Of a stretch of DNA of 64,000 nucleotides, positions 7,093-15,869 are shown in pieces; position 1 is the first letter of the stretch; every line of letters starts with the position of its first letter. Both the position numbers and the translations under genes were made by a program. The notes below the pieces were generated by a model. The model saw only the letters and a list, made by a program, of their open reading frames with translations, did not search any database and was not told the DNA's origin. Source of the stretch: DATMER01 sp963741305 (GTDB taxonomy: Bacteria > Acidobacteriota > Thermoanaerobaculia > Multivoradales > UBA5704); contig CAVUHL010000003.1 of NCBI GenBank assembly GCA_963741305.1, forward strand, positions 7,254,001 to 7,318,000, read 5' to 3'.

Positions 7093-8390
7093 TTCCGCTC
7101 CGCCCACCCCGCCAGCTCGGCCGCGGCCCTCTCGGCCATGGCCGCCCGTTTGTCGCCCTTGCGCACCCTGCCCTCCAGCTCCGTGAACAGGCCGTAGTTG
7201 ATGTTGGCCGGCTGGAAGTGCTTGGGGTCGGACTCGGTGAGGTGCCGCGCCAGCGCTCCCAGCGCCGTGGTGGGCGGGAAGGGCTCGGGCGTCCGCCCCT
7301 GGCGTTCCAGGGACAGATAGAGGCCGATCGCCAGTCCGGTTGCCGCGGATTCGAGATAACCCTCGACCCCGGTGATCTGCCCGGCGAGGCGCACCCGCGG
7401 CTCATTCTTCACCCGGTACAGCTTGTCCAGGTGAGTCGGCGCGTTGATGAAGGTGTTGCGATGGATCTGGCCGAAGCGCACGAACTTTGCGCTCTCCAGC
7501 CCCGGGATCATGCGGAGGACCCGCTCCTGCTCCCCCCACTTCATCCGCGACTGGAAGCCGACCATGTTGAGCTGGCTCTTCGCGAGGTTCTCCTGCCGCA
7601 GCTGGACGACTGCCCAGGGCCGCCGGCCGTCGGGCGCGGTGAGCCCCACCGGCTTCATGGGACCGTAGCGGAGCGTGTCCAGGCCGCGGCGGGCCAGTTC
7701 CTCGATGGGCAGGCATCCCTCGAAGAACACGGCCTTCTCGAACTCGTGCGGGTTCACCACCTCGGCCTCGGAGACCGCCTGGTGGAAGGCCAGGTACTGG
7801 TGGCCATCCATGGGGGCGTTCAGGTAGTCCTCCCCCTCTCCCTTGCCGTAGCGCGACTGCCAGAACAGCTTGGACATGTCCAGGCTGTCCGCCTCCACGA
7901 TCGGAGCGATGGCGTCGTAGAAGTAGAGGTACTCGCTCCCCAGGAGGTTTTGCAGGACTCCGGACATGGCCTCGGAGGTCAGCGGGCCGGTGGCGAGGAT
8001 CACCTCCCCCTGAGGAAGCTCCGTCACCTCCTCGCGCCGCAGCTCGATCCGCGGGTGGGAGGAGATGGCGGCCGTGACCCGTTCGGCGAAGCGGTCGCGG
8101 TCCACGGCCAGCGCGCTCCCGGCCGGCACGGACGCGGCCCGGGCCGAGCCGATGACCAGCGAGCCGAAGGATTCCATCTCGCGCTTGAGCAGGCCGGCGG
8201 CGTGGAGGGGATCGTCGCTGCGCAGCGAGTTGCTGCACACCAGCTCGGCCAGATCGCCGCTCTTGTGCGCCGGGGTCGGCCGCACGGGACGCATCTCGTG
8301 GAGCACGACCTCGACCCCGCGCTCCGCGAGCTGCCAGGCGCACTCCGTTCCTGCAAGGCCGCCGCCGATTATGTGGACTGCTTCTGCCAT
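6951..8390 (-). CDS. trmFO: Methylenetetrahydrofolate-tRNA-(uracil-5-)-methyltransferase TrmFO
   Basis: TrmFO is a folate- and FAD-dependent enzyme that makes m5U54 in the T-loop of tRNA. The start ATG at 8390 gives the FAD-binding N-terminus 'IIGGGLAGTECAWQLAERG'. Further family motifs are 'CSNSLRSD', 'QPHPYL'-type substitutes around 'INAPTHLDKLYRV' and 'GQITGVEGYLESAATG'. 479 residues is longer than the usual 435-450. The last 40 or so residues (from 'NPHPLAPSPGPP') are translated from an inverted-repeat element and are not conserved protein. The neighbours xerC and hslVU match the classic gene order. An upstream open extension to 8612 is not supported. Confidence 0.95.
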   Translation of the reverse strand: MAEAVHIIGGGLAGTECAWQLAERGVEVVLHEMRPVRPTPAHKSGDLAELVCSNSLRSDDPLHAAGLLKREMESFGSLVIGSARAASVPAGSALAVDRDRFAERVTAAISSHPRIELRREEVTELPQGEVILATGPLTSEAMSGVLQNLLGSEYLYFYDAIAPIVEADSLDMSKLFWQSRYGKGEGEDYLNAPMDGHQYLAFHQAVSEAEVVNPHEFEKAVFFEGCLPIEELARRGLDTLRYGPMKPVGLTAPDGRRPWAVVQLRQENLAKSQLNMVGFQSRMKWGEQERVLRMIPGLESAKFVRFGQIHRNTFINAPTHLDKLYRVKNEPRVRLAGQITGVEGYLESAATGLAIGLYLSLERQGRTPEPFPPTTALGALARHLTESDPKHFQPANINYGLFTELEGRVRKGDKRAAMAERAAAELAGWAERNPHPLAPSPGPPKHAHPGRGGNQDTLLQVSPSPGAGVLGGPGEGAGG

Positions 8391-8483
8391 TCGACGGATT
8401 GTAGCGGAAGGGTTGGCAAGGGCCGGTGTTTCCGGCCAGTCTGCTAATCTCCATGCATGTTGGCCCCAACCCCCTCCGAGCGA

Positions 8484-8759
8484 ATGGCTGACAAACAGGG
8501 GCACCCCTATTTCCTGTGGGATTGCGACATGACGCTCGACGAATTCAGGGAGGGGCTCCGGAACCCGGAACCGGAGGCCCGAGCTTACTTGACTGGCAAG
8601 TTGATGCGGCAAGCCAAGCCGGATGACGTGTTCAGCTTCGTTTCACCTCGCGAGATCCGCGAGCTCTGGCCGCGCCTGGAGCGCTACCTCGGCCAGACCC
8701 GGGAGTTCTGGACCTGGTTGTTCGAGTCCTGGGAAGCACAGGGGCATGTCTGGCGATAG
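8484..8759 (+). CDS. Small protein paired with an AbiEii-like gene (possible antitoxin)
   Basis: About 91 residues from ATG 8484; ATG 8457 and ATG 8529 are also in frame and the start is uncertain. It is mostly helical and charged, with the motif 'YLTGKLMRQAKPDDVFSFVSPREIRELWP' split over two predicted helices. I recall similar proteins lying directly upstream of nucleotidyltransferase (AbiEii/AbiGii) genes. Here the stop overlaps the downstream start by 14 bases, the usual architecture of a toxin-antitoxin pair. It lacks the winged helix of classical AbiEi, so calling it an antitoxin is inference from position. Confidence 0.6.
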   Translation: MADKQGHPYFLWDCDMTLDEFREGLRNPEPEARAYLTGKLMRQAKPDDVFSFVSPREIRELWPRLERYLGQTREFWTWLFESWEAQGHVWR

Positions 8760-9420
8760 GCTGAGTGGGCTGCAGTGGCGCATCCTTGAGATTCTCTCCG
8801 GCCTGGAGCCGCAATGGACCCTGACCGGAGGCGCGGCATTGGCCGGAATCCATCTGAAGCACCGCACGACCAAGGATCTCGACCTCTTCTTTCGCAAGGT
8901 AGGTCAGCTCGGCGCTCTCCCTGACGAGGTGCGGAGCCGCTTGACTGAAGAGGGCCTGGAGGTCTCGACTCTTCGGAGCGGAGCCACTTTCACTCAGCTC
9001 CGGGTGGGCGATGGGGTTGCCATCTGCATCGTGGATCTGGTCGCGGAGCCGGTGCCTTCGTTGGAGCCGCCTCTTCAGGTACCCATCGGAGAGACGGTGA
9101 TCGCGGTCGACACCGCTCACGAGATCCTGGTCAACAAGCTGTGCGCCCTCTTGGGCCGGTCCGAGCTGCGTGACCTCGAAGACGTGCGAGTTCTCCTCGA
9201 GCGCGGAGGAGATCTCGAAAGGGCGCTCGCCGATGCCCCGCAAAAGGACGGAGGTTTTTCGCCGCTCACGCTGGCCTGGGTTCTCAGAGGGTTTCATCCC
9301 CGCACGCTAGCCCCGGCAATCGGACTGAATGAGGCGGCCGCAGAGAGGCTGGAACAATTCAAGCAGAGCCTCATCCAGCGGTTGTTGGACAGTTCTTCTC
9401 CCGAGAAGAGTCGATCCTGA
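8746..9420 (+). CDS. AbiEii/AbiGii-type nucleotidyltransferase
   Basis: A 224-residue protein of the polymerase-beta-like nucleotidyltransferase fold. 'WTLTGGAALAGIHLKHRTTKDLDLFFRK' contains the glycine-rich helix start and the DLD metal site. 'EILVNKLCALLGRSELRDLEDVRVLL' is the typical later helix with K and D residues of the AbiEii group. In type IV systems this protein is the toxic partner that modifies tRNA or blocks growth, and abortive phage defence is the known role of some members. It overlaps the upstream small gene by 14 bases. The pair sits inside the block that splits topA from trmFO, consistent with mobility. Confidence 0.8.
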   Translation: MSGDRLSGLQWRILEILSGLEPQWTLTGGAALAGIHLKHRTTKDLDLFFRKVGQLGALPDEVRSRLTEEGLEVSTLRSGATFTQLRVGDGVAICIVDLVAEPVPSLEPPLQVPIGETVIAVDTAHEILVNKLCALLGRSELRDLEDVRVLLERGGDLERALADAPQKDGGFSPLTLAWVLRGFHPRTLAPAIGLNEAAAERLEQFKQSLIQRLLDSSSPEKSRS

Positions 9421-9451
9421 GACGTTTTCCTCCATTCGACGGATTGTAACC

Positions 9452-9661
9452 CTCCAACGAGTGGGTAGCCTTCTCCAACGAGCGGGTAGCCGCCGCAAAC
9501 GGGCGGGTAGCGGCTTCAAACGAGTGGGTAGATGGCGCTACCTGCTGGGTAGGGCCGCCGAACCGAACGGGTAGACGCTCCAAACAAGCGGGTAGGAGCT
9601 TCAAACGAGCGGATAGACCTCTCTACCCACTCGTTGGACCCTCCTACCCACTCGTTTCCGC
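9452..9661. repeat. 21-bp phased array 1, with two inverted end units
   Basis: Ten units in 210 bases. Eight forward units carry AACGAGTGGGTAG or variants, with GGGTAG at 9463 and then every 21 bases (one step is 22). The last two units carry the exact reverse complement, CTACCCACTCGTT, at 9623 and 9644, again 21 bases apart. Only about 13 of the 21 bases are conserved; the rest vary between units. Open frames across it are heptad-like by-products of the 21-base period. It lies between the AbiEii-like gene and the secreted propeller protein. Confidence 0.85.
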
Positions 9662-9709
9662 GTTAAACTGATGGTTCGATATCCCAGGAGGGCTCGAGGA
9701 GGAGATCCG

Positions 9710-11794
9710 ATGAGCTGCCGCCGCCCCGAGTCGCATGGTTTCTTGCTGTTTTGCCTTGTTTTGGGACTCACTATCGTTGGTCCGGCCGCCGGCACGCCGC
9801 CGATGGAGCGGCACGACGATCATTCAGGACAGGAGGGCGGCCCCACCGGGGCGCCGACCGCGGCCCAGGCGGCTACGACCTGCGTCAACGGCTTCGCGGG
9901 CGCCTTTCCCTGCAAGAACGTCGACCTGCTGAGCTTCCTCCCCCTGGAACAGATGGGCGCCGCGGGCGCGAAGGGCAGCGACATCTGGGGCTGGACCGAC
10001 CCGCAGACCGGCCGGGAGTACGCCCTGATGGTGGTCTCCAACGGCGCCTCCTTCGTGGACGTGACAGATCCGACCCTGCCGCGGTACCTGGGCTTCATGC
10101 CCACCCGGACCACCTCGTCGAGCAACCGGGACGTGCGCGTCTACCGCGACTGGGCCTACGTGGTGGCCGACTCGGTCGGCGCCCATGGCATGCAGATCTT
10201 CGACCTCAAGCGGCTGCGCAGCGTCACCACCCCGCAGACCTTCACCCCGGACAACGTCTACACCGAGGTGAACACGGTTCACAACCTCGACATCAACGTG
10301 GCGACCGGGTTTGCCTACATGGTGGGCTCGAACACCTGCAACGGCGGTCTCCACATCGCGGACCTGCGCGCCGACCCGGTCCGGCCGCGGTTCGTGGGCT
10401 GCTACTCCAGCGACGCGGACGGCGCCATCTTCTACATTCATGACATCCATTGCGTGGCCTACCGTGGACCCGATCCGCGCTTCGCCGGCCGCGAGCTGTG
10501 CTTCGCCAGCAACGTCAACGCCCTGACCATCCTCGACGTCACCGACAAGGGCGCGGTGCGCCAGGTCGCCCGCAAGGGCTACACCGGAAACGCCTACTGC
10601 CATCAGGGATGGCTCACAGAGGACCACGCCTATTTCCTGATGGACGACGAGGGGGACGAAGGCCGCGACAAGCACAACACCCGTACCTACCTCTGGGACG
10701 TGCGCGACCTGACCGATCCGAAGAACTTCGCCAACCACGACCATGCCACCCGCGCGATCGACCACGACCAGTACGTCCACCAGGGCTACGTCTACCAGGG
10801 GAACTACCGCGCGGGGTTGCGCATCCTGAGCGTCGCCAACGTGGCGCAGGGGACGCTCGAGGAGTTCGGCTACTTCGACGTGGTGCCGGCGGACGACGAG
10901 CCCTTCTTCAGCGGCGCATGGGGAGCCTACCCCTTCTTCCGCAGCGGCATCATCCTCGTTCCCGGCATGGAGCAAGGGCTCTTCGTTCTTCGCCGGAGCG
11001 ATGTGGCGGCGCCGCCGACGGGGCCGTGCAAGGCCGGCGATCAGACCCTCTGCCTGGCGGACGGGCGCTTCAAGGTCCAGGTGGGTTGGAACAACCAGTT
11101 CGACGGCTCCTCAGGGCGGGGGAAGGCCGTCAAAGGCAGCTACTTCACCTTCGGCGATCCGTCCAATCTCGAGCTGATGGTGAAGATCCTGGACGACGGC
11201 TCGCACTACCAGCTTTACTACGGCCAGCTCACGAACCTTGGCTTCTCGCTCCAGGTGACGGACACGGAGACCGGCAAGGTGAGCGTCTTCACCAACGGTC
11301 CGAACAACTGCGGCGGCATCGCCGAGATCGGGGTCTCGGACGGCCACGGTCACGGCGAATCGGCAGCCTGGCTGGGGGCGGACCCCTCAAAAATCTCCCG
11401 GCCAGGGGATGGGATCTCCGAGGAGATCTCCCTGGTCCCTGTCTACAAGGCAGCGAAGAAGGGCGCCTGCGCCAAGGGCAAGGATGGCCTTTGCCTGTCG
11501 AGCAACCGTTTCCTGGCGAAGGTGACCTGGCGCAACCAGTTCAACGGCGCCTCCGGGACCGGCAAGCCCAAGCCCCTGTCCGGAGTGACTGGAAGCTTCG
11601 CCTTCACCGAGCCGTCGAACACCGAGCTGCTGGTCAAGGTGCTGGACGCGGGAGGCGGCCGCATCCTGGTGATCTGGGGGGCGATGAGCAACCTGGAGTA
11701 CACGCTGGAAGTGACCGACACGAAGACCGGCAAGGTGAAGACGTACCACAACCCGCCGGGGACGTATTGCGGAGGTCTGGACGAGTTTGATTGA
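9710..11794 (+). CDS. Secreted choice-of-anchor-B type propeller protein
   Basis: 694 residues, starting at ATG 9710 behind GAGGAGGAG. A signal peptide (about residues 1-30) is followed by a propeller-like region (about 80-440) with LVIVD-like strands such as 'SFVDVTDPTLPRYLGFM' and 'GMQIFDLKRLR', matching the choice-of-anchor-B family. The C-terminal part holds two copies of a domain of about 110 residues, each beginning 'CLADGRFKVQVGWNNQF' or 'CLSSNRFLAKVTWRNQF' and ending in 'TGKV...Y/F..GPNNCGG'-like strands. Such domains recur in secreted proteins of Acidobacteria-like genomes. Surface or extracellular location is inferred; no enzyme motif is seen. A convergent terminator follows. Confidence 0.75.
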   Translation: MSCRRPESHGFLLFCLVLGLTIVGPAAGTPPMERHDDHSGQEGGPTGAPTAAQAATTCVNGFAGAFPCKNVDLLSFLPLEQMGAAGAKGSDIWGWTDPQTGREYALMVVSNGASFVDVTDPTLPRYLGFMPTRTTSSSNRDVRVYRDWAYVVADSVGAHGMQIFDLKRLRSVTTPQTFTPDNVYTEVNTVHNLDINVATGFAYMVGSNTCNGGLHIADLRADPVRPRFVGCYSSDADGAIFYIHDIHCVAYRGPDPRFAGRELCFASNVNALTILDVTDKGAVRQVARKGYTGNAYCHQGWLTEDHAYFLMDDEGDEGRDKHNTRTYLWDVRDLTDPKNFANHDHATRAIDHDQYVHQGYVYQGNYRAGLRILSVANVAQGTLEEFGYFDVVPADDEPFFSGAWGAYPFFRSGIILVPGMEQGLFVLRRSDVAAPPTGPCKAGDQTLCLADGRFKVQVGWNNQFDGSSGRGKAVKGSYFTFGDPSNLELMVKILDDGSHYQLYYGQLTNLGFSLQVTDTETGKVSVFTNGPNNCGGIAEIGVSDGHGHGESAAWLGADPSKISRPGDGISEEISLVPVYKAAKKGACAKGKDGLCLSSNRFLAKVTWRNQFNGASGTGKPKPLSGVTGSFAFTEPSNTELLVKVLDAGGGRILVIWGAMSNLEYTLEVTDTKTGKVKTYHNPPGTYCGGLDEFD

Positions 11795-11815
11795 TCCCAT
11801 TCCCCCTCTCCCCGG

Positions 11816-11843
11816 CCCTCTCCCCCGCGCGCGGGGGAGAGGG
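11816..11843. terminator. Bidirectional GC-rich hairpin between convergent genes
   Basis: CCCTCTCCCCC, GCGCGC and GGGGGAGAGGG form a perfect 28-base palindrome in the gap between two convergent genes. It has no T-run. It probably acts as a transcript end or is a fragment of the CCCTCTCC/GGAGAGGG repeat family seen at 6949 and 19208. Confidence 0.55.
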
Positions 11844-11854
11844 AGCCCCTCTCG

Positions 11855-13000
11855 CTAATCATCCCAGGAGAACTCGTCGTCCTCGGTGTTGCCAGGAGGC
11901 AGAGCCTGCCAGACCGCGCGGTAGATCGGTGAGGCGGGCTTCAGCTTCTCTTCGATGGCCCGCCGCACTTCGAGGCTGTTCGGCAGGGGCTGGACAAAGC
12001 GGCGCGGCATCTCCACCAGTTCGTCGAGGTCGAGGTCGCCGTCCTTCCGGTGAGCCACGTAGATCATCACGGGGTCGGGCGCGATCCAGTGCTCCTCCAG
12101 TGACCGCAGCGCCGTCCAGAGCCCGGGGGAGTCCACGGTCCAGACCTTCTCCTCTTCATTTTCATTGGACTTCTGGAAACCTTCCACTTCAAGGGCCTCT
12201 TCGGGAAGCTGGATGCTCAGCGGCGCGGGGAACGGGTCGTAGACCAGGTGGGACAGCTCGTCGAGCGACCGCTCCTGCCCCTTGGGGATCAGCAGGACGT
12301 CGAAGACCTTCTCCATGGCGTCTCCCACCCGCTGGACCCGCTTCTGCTCCTCGGGCGAGAGCTCCAGCCCTTCCGCTTCGGCCTCCTCGACCGTCTCCTC
12401 GGCCATCACCAGCTCCTTGAACAGCTCGCTGAAACAGGCGCGGACGCGGCTGGGGTTGTCGTCCAGCCAGGCGTAGAGGTCGCCGGTGGCGGCCAGGTAC
12501 TCGGCGACCTGGCCGGACCATTCTTCAACCGCCCGCTCCATGTCCTTGCGCTGCCGGCGGGTCGCCTGCGCGGGCACGCCCGGGACCAGGGTCAGCTCGG
12601 CCATGCCGTCCTCGGCGATCGAGTAGGACGCGGAGACCGAGGTGTCGCCGAACAGGTCGCGCAGGGCGTTGGGCTCGGCGATCAGCACCGAGCGCCGGGC
12701 GCTCGCGAGCGCGCCGAACCGCTTCTCCCAGGAGAGGCGCTCGGCCACCGGCTCGATGCCCTCGAACCGCCGGGCCCAGGGATCCAGCCCATCGAGCAGC
12801 TCGCGTCGCAGGTCCGACATCCGCCGCTCGAGCGCCGGGTTGCTCTCGCCCTCCTTGAGCAGGTCGAGCTCGACCGTGTCAGTCACGGCCACGGCGCCGT
12901 TGGGGAAGAACCGGAGCCGCACGCTCTCCTTGACAGGAGGATCGAAGCAGCCGGCCAGGAGGAGGAGGCCGCAGGCAAGGGCAACTGTACGAGGGATCAT
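11855..13000 (-). CDS. Lipoprotein of unknown function
   Basis: 381 residues with a clear lipoprotein signal (lipobox 'LLAGC' near residue 18). The mature part starts with beta-strands ('SVRLRFFPNGAVAVTDTVEL') and continues with long charged helices ('MAEETVEEAEAEGLELSPEEQKRVQRV') and an acidic C-terminus. No catalytic motif or named domain is recognised. It is transcribed divergently from the nucleoside hydrolase 20 bases away, and both may share a regulatory gap that is too short for separate full promoters. Confidence 0.7.
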   Translation of the reverse strand: MIPRTVALACGLLLLAGCFDPPVKESVRLRFFPNGAVAVTDTVELDLLKEGESNPALERRMSDLRRELLDGLDPWARRFEGIEPVAERLSWEKRFGALASARRSVLIAEPNALRDLFGDTSVSASYSIAEDGMAELTLVPGVPAQATRRQRKDMERAVEEWSGQVAEYLAATGDLYAWLDDNPSRVRACFSELFKELVMAEETVEEAEAEGLELSPEEQKRVQRVGDAMEKVFDVLLIPKGQERSLDELSHLVYDPFPAPLSIQLPEEALEVEGFQKSNENEEEKVWTVDSPGLWTALRSLEEHWIAPDPVMIYVAHRKDGDLDLDELVEMPRRFVQPLPNSLEVRRAIEEKLKPASPIYRAVWQALPPGNTEDDEFSWDD

Positions 13001-13020
13001 GAATGGTAAGTATAGGGGCC

Positions 13021-13764
13021 ATGCTGCTCGTCGACAGCGACAATGCCATGGGCTCCACGGCCGGGGATGTCGACGACGGCCTGGCCGTCGCAGCCCTTCT
13101 CAAGAGCGGCCTGCCCATCGCTGCTCTGACCAGTGTCGCGGGCAACACCACGAAGGCTCAGGCCGACCGGAACAACCGCACGCTCGGCGCGCTCTGTGGT
13201 TACCCGGGGCCCTACGAGATTGAGTCCGGGAGCGAGCCTTTGCGGATCGTCTCCCTCGGCCCGCTCACCAACGCCGCCGCCTGGCTGGACAAGGCCAGCG
13301 AGATCATCCTCGTGGGCAGCAACGTCAGCTCGCCGGGCCGCTTTCCGCCCTGGTGGCCGCACGAGTTCAACCTGACCCACGACCGTCCCGCGGCTCGGGC
13401 GGTCTTTTCTTCTTCGGTTCCTCTGACGGTGGTGCCGCTGGACGTCGCCCAGAAGATGCGCGTGGGCAAAGCGGAGCTGGCGGAGCTGTACGGCCCGCTG
13501 GGGGAGCACCTCCGCAAGCATTCGAAGCGCTGGCTGCGGCGCTCCCGCCTGCTACGGTGGTCCTCCACCTTCCCGGTCTACGACCTGCCGGCCGCGATGT
13601 ATGCGATCGATCCGTCCCTGGTGGAGGTGGTGGAGGCCACGGCCCGCTGCCATCCGAACTTGTGGGTTGAATACGGGAACGGCGGCAGGCAGGTGCGGCT
13701 GGTCCGGGGCTTCGATCCCCGGGAGCTCTGGCGCCGGTTCGCCGACTTGATCACGTCGACTTGA
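13021..13764 (+). CDS. Nucleoside hydrolase (IunH/RihA-like)
   Basis: 247 residues from ATG 13021. The N-terminus 'LLVDSDNAMGSTAGDVDDGLAV' is the calcium-binding signature of inosine-uridine nucleoside hydrolases (DxDxxxxxxDDxxA). 'SVAGNTT' and 'VPLDVAQKM' are later family motifs. These enzymes split the N-glycosidic bond of nucleosides to free base and ribose. The protein is about 60 residues shorter than typical members, with less sequence between 'LGPLTN' and the C-terminal active-site histidine region, so activity is likely but not certain. It ends directly at the stop of the convergent radical SAM gene. Confidence 0.8.
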   Translation: MLLVDSDNAMGSTAGDVDDGLAVAALLKSGLPIAALTSVAGNTTKAQADRNNRTLGALCGYPGPYEIESGSEPLRIVSLGPLTNAAAWLDKASEIILVGSNVSSPGRFPPWWPHEFNLTHDRPAARAVFSSSVPLTVVPLDVAQKMRVGKAELAELYGPLGEHLRKHSKRWLRRSRLLRWSSTFPVYDLPAAMYAIDPSLVEVVEATARCHPNLWVEYGNGGRQVRLVRGFDPRELWRRFADLITST

Positions 13765-15111
13765 TCAACTGATCTCGGAGTAGAACTGCTCGCGGACGCC
13801 AGCCGCATTCATCCGGCACATGGGCACCATCTCCCCCTTGTAAGGGAGGCGGAAGACGCAGGCCGCGAGACGCTCCTTGCCGACCTCGGTCTGCAGCTCC
13901 GCCGGGCTCATGAAATGGTGGCTTGTGAGCGTGAAGCCGTCCATCCGGAGCTTGCCGCGGACGATGTCCAGGAGGAGCCCGCCGGGGGAGGTCCCCGCCT
14001 CCTCGCGGACGCGGGTGGCAGCCCAGCGCCGCACGGGACCCAGGAACCAGCCCGGGGCTCTGCGGATCAGTCCGGCGCCACGGGCCAGCGCTTCGAGGGG
14101 CAGGTCGTCCCGGAAGGCCACGCCGCCGAGCCCGCGGTCGAAGAACTCCTGCATGATCGCCACGTCCTCCGGACGGTCCCGGATGAATTGGACCAGCCGA
14201 AGCTCCTCCTGCCTTTCCAGAGCCAGGAGCGGAACGAAACGGGTGCACTCCGGATGGCCGAAGTGCATGGGGCCGGTGCCTGCGATCGTCAGGCCGAAGT
14301 CGGCGGTGGCCTTGCCGACCTCCCCCCAAAGCTCGTCCGCGGTCACGCCTTCGAGCCCCTTCCGAGTGCGGCCGACCTGAGCGAGCGGCTGGAAGCTGAC
14401 CAGGCTGAAGGCGTCCCGGTTGCGGATCAGCCAGTGGACGACGCCGGCAATATGGGGGAGGTTCTGGCGGCTCACAGTGAGGGTCATGGCCGCGCGCAGA
14501 GGCCGGCCGGTGCGCCGCCGGACCTCGCGGATCATGGCCGCGAACTCGTCCCGCAGCGGCATCAGCTCCTCTTCGCTTTTCGGGACCGGGTAGCCGTCGC
14601 GCCCGCGCTGGGTAATGTCGACGTGGATCGACACCTCGGTGAGCCCGCCCTCCTCCATGAGCCGGTCCAACAGGCCGGGCTGGCGGCGGAAGTTGTCGCC
14701 GTGGGTCATGACCATGGGGACGACCCCGATCGAGCGGGCGTAGCGCAGGATCCGGGTCAGCTCCTCGACCGGCAGCAGGGTGACTTCGCCGTCGGTGATC
14801 TGGACGTTGCTCTTGGGGCCGAGCCAGGCGCGCAGCTCGTCGAGCTGGGCGAGGATGGCCTCGGTGGGAAGGGCAGGGATGCGGTTTGCTTCAGCGCCGA
14901 GATAGCAGCCGGTGCAGGAAAAGTCGCAGCGCGGCTGGATGCCGATCGTCGCGCCGCAACCGGTCGCTTTCTGGCCCAGGCCCTGGCCCGGCAACCGGAT
15001 CGCGGGATCGAGGCCCTCCCACCGGTCGGCCAGGAGCCGGCGCTTCTCCGTCGTGGCCGGATCCCGGAAGAGATCCCACGTCCGACGGAGGGAAAACGGC
15101 TGGCCGATCAT
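13765..15111 (-). CDS. Radical SAM protein
   Basis: 448 residues starting at the ATG that overlaps the stop of the DUF547 gene (ATGA). The cluster-binding motif 'CDFSCTGC' (Cx3Cx2C) sits about 65 residues in, followed by barrel strands such as 'VQITDGEVTLLP', 'MVMTHGDN' and 'VSIHVDITQRG'. The C-terminal quarter has further cysteines ('CVFRLPYKGEMVPMCRMNA') that could bind a second cluster. The substrate is unknown. The co-transcribed DUF547 protein and glycosyltransferase suggest modification of an envelope or secreted product; this is inference from the operon. Confidence 0.82.
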   Translation of the reverse strand: MIGQPFSLRRTWDLFRDPATTEKRRLLADRWEGLDPAIRLPGQGLGQKATGCGATIGIQPRCDFSCTGCYLGAEANRIPALPTEAILAQLDELRAWLGPKSNVQITDGEVTLLPVEELTRILRYARSIGVVPMVMTHGDNFRRQPGLLDRLMEEGGLTEVSIHVDITQRGRDGYPVPKSEEELMPLRDEFAAMIREVRRRTGRPLRAAMTLTVSRQNLPHIAGVVHWLIRNRDAFSLVSFQPLAQVGRTRKGLEGVTADELWGEVGKATADFGLTIAGTGPMHFGHPECTRFVPLLALERQEELRLVQFIRDRPEDVAIMQEFFDRGLGGVAFRDDLPLEALARGAGLIRRAPGWFLGPVRRWAATRVREEAGTSPGGLLLDIVRGKLRMDGFTLTSHHFMSPAELQTEVGKERLAACVFRLPYKGEMVPMCRMNAAGVREQFYSEIS

Positions 15112-15869
15112 TTTGACGTGTCGTTCAGCTTCCAGCTGTAGTCGTCGAACTCGATCTCGACCTTCTTTGCTCCAATCCTCTTGACCTTGTCGGGGCTCAG
15201 GTGCTTCTTGAGGAAGGGCACCGCGCCGCCGCCCCACTGCTCGAAGTCGTCCTTGAACCAGTCCATGATCTTGGTCACATGCAAGACGAGTTCCGAGCCG
15301 TCTTCCTCCAGGCGGACGCCCTTGGGGCCGTTGAGGAACTTGCGGGCCTGATCGTCGAGCTGCTGGTCGATCCGGGCGCCGACGAAGGGCTCCGGGCGGA
15401 TCGGCGGGCAGCTCTCGGCCGCGCAGTTGATGGCGAAGTGGATGCGGGGGTCCTTGAAGCCTGCGCGGATCTTGTCGTTCTCCACGTCGTTGAGGGACAT
15501 GGTCCCGCCCTTGACCTTGACGTTCGGCTTCTTGAAGACATTGAGCCGGACGACCGGATCGGTCGAGATGTCCCGGATCGACTCGACCGGGTACTTCTCC
15601 GCCACCACGTTGACCGTGGAGATGTTGTACAGGTTGATCCAGTAGGCGAGCTGCTCGGGCCGGGAGAGGGAAGCGGCATCGACCGCCGCCATCTGCTGGC
15701 GGAGACGGTCGAGAGCGGCCTTGTCGGCCTTGAGCCCCTTGTAGTTCATCCCCTTGGCCGGGTCGTAGTGCTTGGACAGCAGCTCCTGCCAAAGCCGGTA
15801 GTCCGGCTCGGCGGCTGAGATCGGGGCTGTGATCATCAGGGCCAACAGGAGGAGAGGGACGTATCTCAT
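15108..15869 (-). CDS. DUF547 domain protein, exported
   Basis: 253 residues with a cleavable signal peptide (about residues 1-19, ending 'ISA-AEP'). The mature part is one DUF547 domain: 'YWINLYNISTVNVV' is the start of the conserved core. 'HFAINCAAESCPPI' holds its conserved His and Cys residues, which suggest a peptidase-like or transglutaminase-like active site. 'VTKIMDWFKDDF' is the usual C-terminal helix. It overlaps both neighbours by ATGA junctions, so three proteins are made from one message. Biochemical role not established. Confidence 0.88.
   Translation of the reverse strand: MRYVPLLLLALMITAPISAAEPDYRLWQELLSKHYDPAKGMNYKGLKADKAALDRLRQQMAAVDAASLSRPEQLAYWINLYNISTVNVVAEKYPVESIRDISTDPVVRLNVFKKPNVKVKGGTMSLNDVENDKIRAGFKDPRIHFAINCAAESCPPIRPEPFVGARIDQQLDDQARKFLNGPKGVRLEEDGSELVLHVTKIMDWFKDDFEQWGGGAVPFLKKHLSPDKVKRIGAKKVEIEFDDYSWKLNDTSK

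Noticed and set aside
6955..7107. 51-residue N-terminal extension of XerC
   Set aside because: It is translated from the inverted-repeat element, is low-complexity, and is absent from Xer proteins. The GTG at 6954 gives the standard length.
9452..9661. CRISPR array
   Set aside because: Units of 21 bases leave no room for a repeat plus a 30-base spacer. The variable parts are only about 8 bases, and no cas genes are present.
11791..12420. Plus-strand frame of 209 codons after the propeller protein
   Set aside because: Arg/Ser/Pro-rich shadow of the leftward lipoprotein gene, and it starts inside the terminator palindrome.
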